The translations under genes were made by a program, and so were the position numbers. A stretch of DNA of 33,431 nucleotides from Liolophura sinensis. Lineage: Eukaryota > Mollusca > Polyplacophora > Chitonida > Chitonidae. This document shows, one piece after another, positions 9,844 to 18,250 of this stretch (positions are counted from its first letter, which is position 1; every line of letters begins with the position of its first letter). The notes beneath the pieces were generated by a model that worked only from the letters and a program-made list of their open reading frames with translations, was not told where the DNA came from and made no database searches. Where the stretch lies: assembly GCF_032854445.1 (NCBI RefSeq), contig NW_027018380.1, positions 1-33,431 on the forward strand, given 5' to 3'.

Positions 9844-10263
9844 ATGTCTTTTTTAAACAAAATTATACAGTGGAATTGTCGAGGTCAAAAGGTAAATTTT
9901 ATTGAAATAACACATCTAGTTCAATTACTACATCCTATTGCCCTTTGTATTCAGGAAACTCACTTAAAGGCGTCTGATAAAGATAAAATAACCTTTAAAA
10001 ACTACTCATCACATAGTACTTATTTCAATGAAGAAGAGCGAATTGCAGGCGGCTCTGCTATCTTCATCAATAACAATATTATTCACAGCCTTGTTGCTCT
10101 GCATACAGAGCTTCAGACTGTGGCCGTCCCTGTTTTATTGTCTGAAACAATCACATTATGTTCCGTGTATATTCCTCCTAACATTTCAATGTCAACTTTA
10201 GAAGAATTTAGAAGAACAATTGCCGAAAGGGTTTATAATAACGGGAACTTCCAATTCCCATAA
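9844..10263 (+). pseudogene. LINE ORF2 endonuclease domain, N-terminal half
   Basis: ORF2 starts MSFLNKIIQWNCRGQKVNF, with the WNCRG motif at the start of apurinic/apyrimidinic-type endonucleases of non-LTR elements. The catalytic Glu follows in CIQETHLKASD, and then GGSAIFINN and LCSVYIPPN. The enzyme nicks target DNA to prime reverse transcription. The open frame ends at 10263 before the Asp-Asn and Ser-Asp-His catalytic blocks, whose remnants (NPLWGSNN, DSDHF) lie out of frame near 10250-10390. The ATG directly follows the ORF1 end. Confidence 0.8.
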
Positions 10264-11390
10264 TCCCCTATGGGGCAGTAATAACATAACTAATAATAGC
10301 AAGATAGTAAAAGACTTCTCATCGAAGGAGGAATTTTGTTATTCTTCTCCTTGATTTTTCTTGGAAGGTGCATGACGATAGTGATCATTTTTTTTTATAA
10401 TATTACAGCATACCACTTCTAATTCTATAGAGCGAGTAGCTAGGTGGAAATTCCATAAAGCAGACTGGATTGCAGTTGAGATGTTTTGTCAGGCTAATAT
10501 ATCTCTCCAGAGACTCTAAATGCAGCAGATGATCCTATTTTAAATTTTATTGAGCTTGTACTTGCCGATAAAACTATACCCAAAAACTCGACAAATCCAA
10601 AATCCAAAAGTAAACCCTGGTACAACAATGACTGTCGTAAAGCCATAAAGGACCGCAAAAAGGCTGAGCGCGGATTTAATCATCATCCTGCTGATAATAA
10701 TTTAAACCAGGTTCGTAATTTTAGAGCTAAAGCTCGTCGATTAATCAAGTCCAGGAGACGATCTTGTTGGCGAAACTTTGTTTCGGGCATTACGTCAGAA
10801 ACACCTATGCGTAAGGTCTGGAACACGGTTCAGAAACTTAAGGGCAAATACAATAAAACAAAAGTCCAACACTTGAAAGGTGGGGATAATATATTAACCT
10901 CTCCATCTGATATAGCCAATAAATTAGCTGAGACAATTTCCAAGAAATCTTCTTCCGAGATTTATACTAAAGAATTCCAACATATTAAAAACCAGAAGGA
11001 GAAAATTAAATTTCTTTTCTTCTTAGAATTTAGAAGATTATAATCGTCCTTTTAATATCGAGGAACTTAAAACTGCATTAAGAAAGGCCGACGATACTGC
11101 TTGTGGTCCTGTAAACGTATATTATAAACCTCTGAACCATTTACCATCTGAGCCACTGGAGACTCTCTTGGACATGCTTAATGATATTTGGATAACTGGT
11201 AATTTTCCACCGTCATCGAGGGAGACGTGAATTATTCCGTTTCCCAAACCGGGCAAGGATCATACTGATCCAAATAATTACCGTCCCATAGCTCTTACGT
11301 CTGTAAGACTATGGAACGAATGATAAATGATAGAGTTGTTACTTTCTAATATACATTGTGATGTTTGTCAAGGTAGATCCACAATGGATC
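10264..11390 (+). pseudogene. LINE ORF2 RT N-terminal part, truncated
   Basis: Frame-broken continuation of ORF2. MRKVWNTVQKLKGKYNKTKV opens at 10807. The RT entry region is then readable across frameshifts: FNIEELKTAL, ACGP, LPSEPLETLLDMLNDIWITG, and PKPGKDHTDPNNYRPIAL near 11243-11300. It stops at the GRSTMD site (about 11370-11390), where a Penelope-like element begins. The catalytic motifs A-C of this copy are absent: LINE sequence resumes only at 14169, about 1.7 kb further along the LINE. Confidence 0.75.
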
Positions 11391-11660
11391 TACGAGTGAA
11401 AGTACGGGTGAACGGGCACCGTAAGTCCGTGCGCAAGAAACAATTGCTAATAGGCAAGCATTTCTCTGCCTCCGACCATGACTGGGACCATTTCAGCATT
11501 TAAATAATAGAATCGGTTTATCCATTAACAAATGAGACAGATGTCGAATTTGAACGTAAAATCCGTGACCGTGACCATTTCTGGATGGTAGTGATTGGTT
11601 CAGTCTTCCCGTATGGGTTAAATGATAACGTTATTGGAATCGGCAATGTTACATCTATTC
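11391..11660 (+). pseudogene. PLE N-terminal GIY-YIG-like endonuclease remnant
   Basis: The plus strand reads LRVKVRVNGHRKSVRKKQ, then HFSASDHDWDHFSI, a TAA stop at 11501, IIESVYPL, and RDHFWMVVIGSVFPYGLNDN followed by GIGN. LR-R-NGHR, the QHF-GH-like block and the E-FWI--L-T--PYGLN end match the second half of GIY-YIG nucleases of Penelope elements. The GIY and YIG strands themselves are missing because the copy is 5'-truncated. The endonuclease would cut target DNA. It is in a different frame from the RT part, so at least two frameshifts separate them. Confidence 0.6.
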
Positions 11661-11685
11661 AACCACATAATTCCATCATAACATA

Positions 11686-11799
11686 ACCATAAACGTAGAA
11701 CTCGCAGTCATGGTAGGAGGAAGTTCAACAGAAACATGTTTCACCATAAACGTAGATCTCGCAGTCATGGTAGGAGGAAGTTCAACAGAAAAATGATTC
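11686..11799 (+). repeat. 57-bp tandem duplication (two units) in PLE linker
   Basis: Units start at 11686 and 11743 and begin ACCATAAACGTAGA, followed by CTCGCAGTCATGG. Only a few bases differ between units. 57 bp is 19 codons, so the duplication keeps the frame and doubles a strongly basic segment (HKRRSRSHGRRKFNRK in unit 2). It is seen directly in the sequence. I did not find it in the other PLE copies, which lack this region. Confidence 0.9.
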
Positions 11800-11943
11800 C
11801 CAAACACGTTACAGTTAGCTATTTGGTAAAATTGTCGTATGACACCAATAGCATGCATGCTCTACGCACAGTATTATATGCACTGCCATTGAACTTGCTA
11901 AAACAGGTAGTTCAAGACGTATCCAATTACATACACGCTTTTA

Positions 11944-13590
11944 TTGTTCCATGTCACCTTGGTACGTCTGTGTCAAGACATTTCGTATTTTCGATTGTAT
12001 CGCCCTGTAACTACATTTGAAACTCAACACGATCGACTCTTTCTGAAGATAAAGTATTTAGACAGTGGCCTTAATTTAATTAACGTACCACGCATCTTTA
12101 ATGAACCTGATGTTCGTAGTGCTGTGCCTAATTATTTTAATACCCAAGAGCCACCTTGCCTGTCCCATGAGTGTACAAAGCCTATCTCTTCCAAAAATTT
12201 CAATTATTCCCAAGCCATCAAGGAGGTCGATTTGGCGACGTATACTTCTGGCGACTGTAACTGTGATTGTAAATCCTGAGTTTTTACCTACGACAAATGT
12301 AAACATGTCCTGACTGGTGTCCTTAATATTATTAAGAATCATGATCTAAGGAACCTCTTTGTAAGGGGTCCTAAGTATAGAGAAAAGAGAAATGTCAACA
12401 TTCGATCAAACATAAAAAATATCATCTCGGCACTTGAGGAGTATGTTAACAAATGGTGAAAACGGGAGAAAGTGGATTCTTCGGTACTTCACGATTGCCT
12501 TGAGATTGTCAAAAAGAAGGTTACCGGTAGTTTAACTATACACCGTCTAGACATTGATGCTCCACCTAAAGCTAAACAGGTTCTGAAGGATCCCACTGTG
12601 AAAGAAACACTCGCTGACCTTTATGGTAAATTTGTCATCACTGTAACCGACAATGCTCCTAATAATGTCATCTTTATTTGCAAGAATTATTATGAAATTC
12701 TATGTGCATCTACAACAACACCCACGTACTCTGCTACGACATGTGCCCTGGAGGAACTATTTAACAAACACAAAACCTTTCCTAAAGAAAGGCGCATAAA
12801 TATACCTACCCGTCATACAGAAATACCACAACTTTACTGGATTCCTAAAATGCATAAATCCCCATACAAGGCTCGATTCATTGCGGGATCAAGGAGCTGT
12901 ACCACTAAACTCTTGTCAACCCTACTTACAAGAGCGTTACAAGAAGTAAAGTCATTTTGGAATAAGTATTGTTGTGCCATAACAAAAAATTCAGGTGTTA
13001 ACTGCATGTGGATTCTTGAATTTCTCATTAATAACAAACGGAATGTGAAATTCGGAGATACCATTTACCATCAGTGCATAGGTATTCCAATGGGTACCAA
13101 TTGTGTGCCTCTTTTGGCAGACCTATACCTGTTTTCATATGAATACGACTATATGCAGAAATTACTGAAAAGTAATATCTTTAAAGTTCGATCCTTTTCA
13201 TTTACCAAGCGATATATTAATGATCTACTGGCGTTAAATAATCCCCATATTGCTAAAGCGATGAACGAAATCTATCCGCCTTCATTGGATTTAAAGGACA
13301 GCAATATACCAAATGGCGTATACATATCTCGCCTTGTACCATTTGTCAGATCTTGCGTTTATTGTGATGACTTTAATCTGCGTCACATGTTGCTAGTTCA
13401 AAAACTATTTTGTCAAGGATACGCCATCAAACGCCTTCGTTCTAAGTTTCTCAGATTTTCTAATGAATACACTCTCTCGTTGGCAGGTGTGGACAGATCG
13501 TTCAGAATCTGTGGCGATCTACATTGTGATCAACCACATAGACGGCGCTGTTATTCCTATGTACATATCTATCAGGTACATGGTATTTAA
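11944..13590 (+). pseudogene. PLE reverse transcriptase with two in-frame TGA codons
   Basis: One frame runs from 11944 to 13590 broken only by TGA, at 12277-12279 and 12457-12459. Before the first TGA: KPISSKNFNYSQAIKEVDLA and the CxC motif. Between: HVLTGVLNIIKNHDLRNLF, PKYREKRNV and EEYVNKW. After the second: KREKVDSSVL, FVITVTDNAPNNV, LYWIPKMHKSPYKARFIAGS, GIPMGTNCVPLLADLYLFSY and RYINDLLALN. These are PLE RT blocks. Relative to the copy at 18251-19412, about 105 codons carrying motif A (DFSTLYTTIPH) are missing in frame. YIND replaces the catalytic YIDD, so this copy cannot be active. The second TGA, after Trp, is shared with that copy. Confidence 0.8.
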
Positions 13591-13670
13591 CAACATACAT
13601 GGCGCTGGTTGCCCAGTGTAACCGTCTATCTTGTATGTCATGTGTAACATCATAGATGGCGCCTCTTGTA
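13536..13670 (+). repeat. degenerate 57-bp tandem repeat at end of PLE RT
   Basis: The core GGCGC, preceded by a CATAGA/CATACAT-like block, recurs at 13544, 13601 and 13658, exactly 57 bp apart. The intervening sequence is only partly similar (TCTATC, GTA and CATG recur). The middle and last cores are also kept at corresponding places in the minus-strand PLE copy around 16330-16740. The repeat spans the RT stop codon. Confidence 0.6.
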
Positions 13671-14168
13671 GCATAAGATCTTTACATATTAACGGGAAAG
13701 ACGTAATTGTCTGTTACTTTTGAATCACAATCTCACCGGGTAGGGTCTGTAACACTCGTCATTTTCGAACTGTATTTAATACCGCTTAACCTGGGGATAG
13801 GGGCTGTAAAGGTAGCCATGCTCATTACATCAGCGTGATGCCTTTATGAACAGTTGCAATCCAAGCGCGACTGAGATACTTGTATAATTGTTATTTGACA
13901 TGGAATTCATTCACGGACCACGAGTTTGAACTTCGATACGGAAATCATGCCTGGAATATTCATTGTCTGCCCGGTATCACTGAAAACTGATGACCGCTTC
14001 TCTCTTGTGTGTTACCGGCTTTATTTCTCATTTATATTATTTCTTACAAACCTTCGTCTTTGCGGAGCTTGGGTTAAACGTTGTTTTGGAAATGGATGTT
14101 GCGATTATCGACCTGGAAGGCCTTTTACGGACTACGAATTGTATATGAATGTCGGACCTGACGGTTAC
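13591..14168 (+). promoter_or_regulatory. PLE 3' region (pseudo-LTR/3' UTR)
   Basis: Noncoding sequence shared, in matching orientation relative to RT, with 15830-16730 (minus) and 6353-6826 (minus). PLEs carry pseudo-LTRs from tandem copies, and this could be that region. It contains the hairpin CAGTTGC-AATCCAAGC-GCGACTG (13851-13873), preceded by ATGA (13846-13849) and followed by AGAT. That is loosely SECIS-like but has a short helix. The ORF at 13926-14204 is a chance frame here. Confidence 0.6.
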
Positions 14169-14711
14169 ATTCATCCTGTTATTGGCTATAATTCCCACCT
14201 TTGATATGTCTCGTAGAAATCAAGTCGTTTTAACAAAATGCCGTATTGGGCATTCTCGTCTAATACATAATTTTATCTTGGATGGGAGCAGTGCTCCCAA
14301 GTGTGTTGGATATGATGCACAATATGGCATCAAACATAACCTGGTTGACTGTGTAGACTATGCTCATGTTCGACAAAGATTCTACACAGTCAACTATAAT
14401 ATATGATTTATTTGACAATATCTGTGGTGAAGCTGTTGTTGATTTTTTGAAGACTGTTGGCCTGTATAAGAAAATATAGTTGAAATATATTTCAATACAT
14501 AAAATAAAAGCAATTCTGGTTTTCGACTTTTACCTGACATTTTTTTAAACTGTTATTTAAAATGTTCCTCTATTATTCTTATAGTTTTAATTGTTTATCA
14601 GATCATGTCCAAAAGTATTCACGGCTTCCTGATTATAACATGTTCCCGGCACGCCATGCCTGAGATATTGCCGAGGTGGCGTTAAGCCAAAATCATTTAT
14701 TCATTCATTCT
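14169..14711 (+). mobile_element. LINE fragment N: ORF2 C-terminus and 3' UTR
   Basis: It starts IHPVIGYN, continues with RRNQVVLTKCRIGHSRLIHN and LDGSSAPKCVGYDAQYGIKH and then LVDCVDYAHVRQRFYTVN, the C-terminal Cys/His module (one zinc Cys changed to Tyr). The 3' UTR stem-loop (GCCGAGGTGGCGTTAAGCC) and a CATT tail end at about 14711. It could be the far half of the LINE interrupted by PLE P1, but about 1.7 kb of LINE is missing at that insertion, so a deletion or a separate insertion is needed. Confidence 0.8.
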
Positions 14712-15829
14712 GTGGGGGTCCAAACAACTGACAAAAAATGGATCAGAGAAAAATCATAAAAGGGATAAACTCAGTGGCCTCTTGAAGCTTCCCTCTAAGG
14801 TCACTAGGGACCTTATCCAAACTTATAATAGGTTTGGATCGTTGGAGGACGTTGGTCTTTCAATGTCAGATGCACCTGGGAGGTCTCCTAGCAGATCTCC
14901 CAAAAAGGGTCCAAACATAAATCCCCTGTACGCCTCCCTCCATGATATCTTCCATAGACAAAATTATATACAGTGGCATTGTCGAGATCTTTAGGAAAAT
15001 TTATTGAAATAACAGCTAATTCAATCTTTAAATCCAGTTGCCCTTTGTATTCAGAAAACTCAACTGAAGATAATATATATTTGACAAAAATAATACATCT
15101 GTTAAAAATTTTACACTTTATAGAACTTAATCTGGCGGGGAAGAGCGAGCTTGTGGGGGCTTCTCTATATTGGTAAATAATAATGTTATTCACAGCCCTG
15201 TTGATCTCGTTACTGAGCTTCAAGCTGTGGCCGTCCGTTTTTCTTTGTCGGAAACAGTTACTTTATGTTCGGTATATATATTCCCCCTTATTATTTTTGT
15301 CAATCTCTGAATCACATAACTCGAAAGAACAACTGTCATCCCCGTTTATAATTATGTGGGATTTTAATGCCTGTAACCCCTTATGGGGCAGTAATGATAT
15401 AAAGAATAAGGGCAAAATATTGGAAAATTTTTTATCGAAAGATAACTATGTTATTTCAATGATGCTTATAATACCTATTTACAGCCGGGTAATAGTTCAT
15501 ATTCTGCTATAGATCTCTCTATCATATATCCATCACTTCTGGATTTTTCTTGGAAGGTGCATGACGGTCTTTGTGGTAGTGACCATTTTGCTATTATTCT
15601 AGAGCATATCACTTCTAATTCTTTAGAACGTGTAGGTAGGTGGGAGTTCGATAAAGCATATTAGATCGCATTTGATATGTCCTGTAAAATTGACATCACT
15701 CCAGAGAATGTCAATGCTGCAGATGATCCTTTTCAATGAACTTATATTAACAGCAGCTGATAGAACCATCCCTAAGACCTCGAGAAATCTAAAAGTAAAC
15801 CCTGGTATGATAATGACTGTCGTAAAAAT
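14712..15829 (+). mobile_element. LINE copy E: end of ORF1 and endonuclease domain
   Basis: First part of what looks like one LINE dispersed over 14712-26505. The ORF1 tail (APGRSPSRSPKKGP) is near 14870. ORF2 begins with a WHCRD variant of WNCRG near 14970. An open stretch then carries the later endonuclease blocks: WDFNACNPLWGSNDIKNKGK (GDFNAHN in the family; here Trp replaces Gly and Cys replaces His) near 15355-15415, and CGSDHFAII near 15575-15600, keeping the catalytic Ser-Asp-His. Stops and frameshifts are present, notably after WHCRDL. It ends at GACTGTCGTAAA, where a minus-strand PLE starts. Confidence 0.8.
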
Positions 15830-17175
15830 ATAAGCGTCATGTCGGACATTCGTATACCACTCGTATTCCGTAAAGGGCGTGCCAAGGCGATAATCGCAAC
15901 ATCCATTTCCAAAGCAACGTTTAACCCAAGCTCCGCAAAGATGAAGGTTTGTAAGAAATAATACAAATGAGAAATAAAGCCGGTAACACACAAGAGAGAA
16001 GCGGTCATCAGTTTTCAGTGATACCGGGCAGACAATGAATATTCCAGGCATGACTTCCATATTAAAGTTCAAATTCGTAGTCCATGAATGAGTTTCAGGT
16101 CAAATTATAATTACACAAGATACCTCAGTCGGGTTTTGATTGCAACTGTTCATAAAGGCATCATTCAGATGTAATAAGCATGGCTGCCTTTACAGCCTCT
16201 TGCCCCATGTTAAGCGGTATTTGATACAGTTCGAAAATGACGAGCGTTACAGACCCTAACCGAACAGATTGCGATTCAAAAGTAACGAACGATTACTTTT
16301 TTTCCCGTTAATATGTAAGGGTCTCATACTACAAGAGGCGTCATCTGTAATGTTACACATGACATGCTGGTCCCTATATTTATTTATTCATTTGTTTGGT
16401 GTTTTGCGCCGTACTCAAGAATATTTGAATATTTCACCCATACGAAGGCGGCCACGGCCATCCGCAGGTTGCCGGCAAACTCTCCCAAGTACGGCCGGAG
16501 AGGAAGCCAGCATGAGCTGGACTTGAACGCACAGCGGCAGAATTGGTGAGTCTCCTGGGTGACTACGCTGCGCTATCGCGCTAAACACGGAGACCACTCT
16601 CCCCCCCGCCCCCCTCAGTCTGTAAAAAAGCTGTCTACAAGATAAACGGTTACACTCGGCAAGCAGCGCCATCTGTGTTGTTAAATGCCATGTACGTGAT
16701 AGACGACGTTGTTTTCCTTATGCACATCTATGTGGTTGATCACAATGCAGATCGCCACAGATTCTGAACGCTCTGTCCATACCTGCCAACGAGAGTGTTA
16801 TACTCATTAGAAAATTTGAGAAACCTAGAATGAAGGCGTTTGATGGAGTATCCGTGACAAACTAGTTTTTGAACAAGCAACTTGTGACGCAGATTAAAGT
16901 CATCACAATTAACGCAAGATCTGACAAATGGTACAAGGCGAGATATGTACACGCCATATGCAATACCCTTTGGTATATTGCTGTCCAAATAAGGATAATT
17001 TACAATATCAAAATTGAAATTATCCCTTTTGTCGTAAAGGCGGCGTGAAGTGAGACCTTATTCGTCTTTCTACAGATGTAGATCCAAATAAGATGTACCA
17101 TCAGGACTATCTGCTATCTCGATATCCCGGATGCACTTGATGACCAGTGTATTGCTCTCCTGGGTGTGGCGATAC
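15830..17175 (-). mobile_element. PLE copy P2, 3' half (RT C-terminus plus 3' region)
   Basis: On the minus strand: DSPDGTSYLDLHL, two stops, then LYDKRDNFNFDIVNYPYLD, then the 82-codon frame 16988-16740 starting MDSNIPKGIAYGVYISRLVP and including KLLVQKLVCHGYSIKRL. This is the RT C-terminal (thumb-side) region of PLEs. It continues into the noncoding 3' region ending at 15830, split by a SINE at 16366-16618. It is probably the second half of the same insertion as 18251-19412: the protein of one leaves off at SLDLKEI and the other resumes at IEIADSPDG. Confidence 0.75.
16366..16618 (-). mobile_element. tRNA-derived SINE with G-rich leader (SINE-A1)
   Basis: Sense is minus. A tRNA-like head with an altered A box (TTTAGCGCGATAGCG) and a B-box-like GCGTTCAAGTCC is followed by a conserved centre (GCTGGCTTCCTCTCCGGCCG, then CAACCTGCGGATGG) and a tail (CTTGAGTACGGCGCAAAACA, then AAATAAATA). 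Compared with the SINE at 30189, about 47 bp of the centre is missing. The 5' end carries a G-rich leader, CTGAGGGGGGCGGGGGGGAG. It is inserted in the PLE 3' region. The target duplication is not clear. Confidence 0.8.
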
Positions 17176-18250
17176 ATATGGTAACAAACGAGAGACGCAC
17201 TGCCTGATTGATCGCGTCTGGTGGATCTTTAGTGGAGAATTTTATTTAAATAAGGACATAATGCCATTGCACAGGTGAAATAATTATATTTTTCAAAAAT
17301 TATAGTAAATCACCCAACATAAGTCATTCACTTTTGTTGTACGTTTAATCATAAACATACACACGTATAGCCGCGACTGTCGCGGCATTTTTGGTAATCC
17401 TGGCTGGGCAACAGTTTGTTTACTAAAAGATGGGTTTTGATCAATCTAGCCATTTTTCTATGAGAACGGTTGAGACGTTAGACGGTAGTAGGCATATGCA
17501 AAGACTGTAAGTAATGTTAGTTACTTTTTGATGTGTGTTAGTTGGTTACTTGACAAAGTTTGTGTGGTCAGAAATATGAATGCTCTGCAGTGGCTCTGCA
17601 GTAATGCCACAATCTACACAAAATGTAAAACTGATAACATTGCATAGACACTAAGTTACACTGCTTTGAGAGTGTACAGTATGTGAATAGATATTACAAT
17701 TGTCTAGCAGTTTTTTACATGTCTACTCTTAGAAATGCTGTGTTGAATTTAGACTTTTGATAAGATGGTACACTGTAAGAAATGTAGTGTTCTAAATGTT
17801 TTGAATAATTGGTTAGCATTTGTTGAGATGTACACCCTAAGAAATCTTACGTTTTAAATGTTACAGGAAATGTTACATTTCCTAAGGCTGTACACTCTGA
17901 GAGATCCTGTGCAGAAAGCGACTAGAGAATAAAAAAGTAGTATACACTCCAAGAATACATGGTTTGTTTCTCAAATGGGCATATATATTTGTACAAATCT
18001 GTATGACCAATAGAAAGTCAAACAGATCTAGTTAGGTTGTAATAGTCATAGTGTAATACGTTATCATTCACAGATCATATTCAGTTGGAATTTCTTGTTA
18101 TGTGAAAAGTTGTGTTAATGTGTTGCTAATAAAGCAACCGTTTCTCGCTGTCGGAACAAATTTTAACCACATCCTCGTGTCCCGTGTCCTGTATGGTTGT
18201 CGGTGGCCCTGCATTCCAAACTACCAGTCTTGCAAAACAGAACCTGAGTT
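17176..18250. other. unrecognised 1.1 kb insert within the PLE RT
   Basis: It separates the two halves of the minus-strand PLE RT. No coding frame or known element is visible. It is AT-rich with a degenerate series of GTACACT-like units (separate entry). A CTCTGCAGTGGCTCTGCAGT doublet sits near 17583. The minus-strand frame running to 18126 begins in true PLE sequence (above about 18250) and ends in this insert by chance. Confidence 0.5.
17717..17962. repeat. degenerate tandem units, TGTACACTCTAAGAAAT-like
   Basis: Units begin near 17717 (GTCTACTCTTAGAAATGCTG), 17768 (GTACACTGTAAGAAATGTAG), 17829 (GTACACCCTAAGAAATCTTA), 17889 (GTACACTCTGAGAGATCCTG) and 17941 (ATACACTCCAAGAATACATG). Spacing is irregular, 50-62 bp. 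The first ~20 bases of each unit are conserved and the remainder is not. Confidence 0.65.

Larger units (their letters stand above)
11391..14168 (+). mobile_element. Naiad-type Penelope-like element, copy P1
   Basis: Order from 5' to 3': the second half of a GIY-YIG-like endonuclease (11391-11660), a basic linker with a 57-bp tandem duplication, a CxC motif (CNCDC, near 12255-12270), an RT (about 12316-13590), then a ~580 bp noncoding 3' region. An N-terminal endonuclease joined to RT through a CxC linker is the arrangement described for Naiad PLEs; canonical PLEs have the endonuclease at the C-terminus. It is 5'-truncated and inserted in a LINE. The 3' end (GAATGTCGGACCTGACG) matches the two other PLE 3' ends. 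Confidence 0.8.

Noticed and set aside
11686-11799. Short direct repeats considered as a CRISPR or satellite
   Set aside because: Only two adjacent units without spacers, inside a coding frame of a eukaryotic retroelement.
13926-14168. GGTATCACTGAAAACTGATG region as an alternative SECIS core
   Set aside because: Pairing is only three-base blocks and the ATGA lies on the wrong side of the loop.
15623-16072. 149-codon minus-strand ORF, similar to one at 13926-14204
   Set aside because: The shared sequence lies in the noncoding PLE 3' region, whose other copy (6353-6826) has no such frame; the rest of the ORF is antisense to LINE sequence.
16415-16672. 85-codon ORFs on both strands, and 30165-30428 and 21436-21669
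   Set aside because: They read through SINE bodies, whose sequence is noncoding and repeated in other frames elsewhere.
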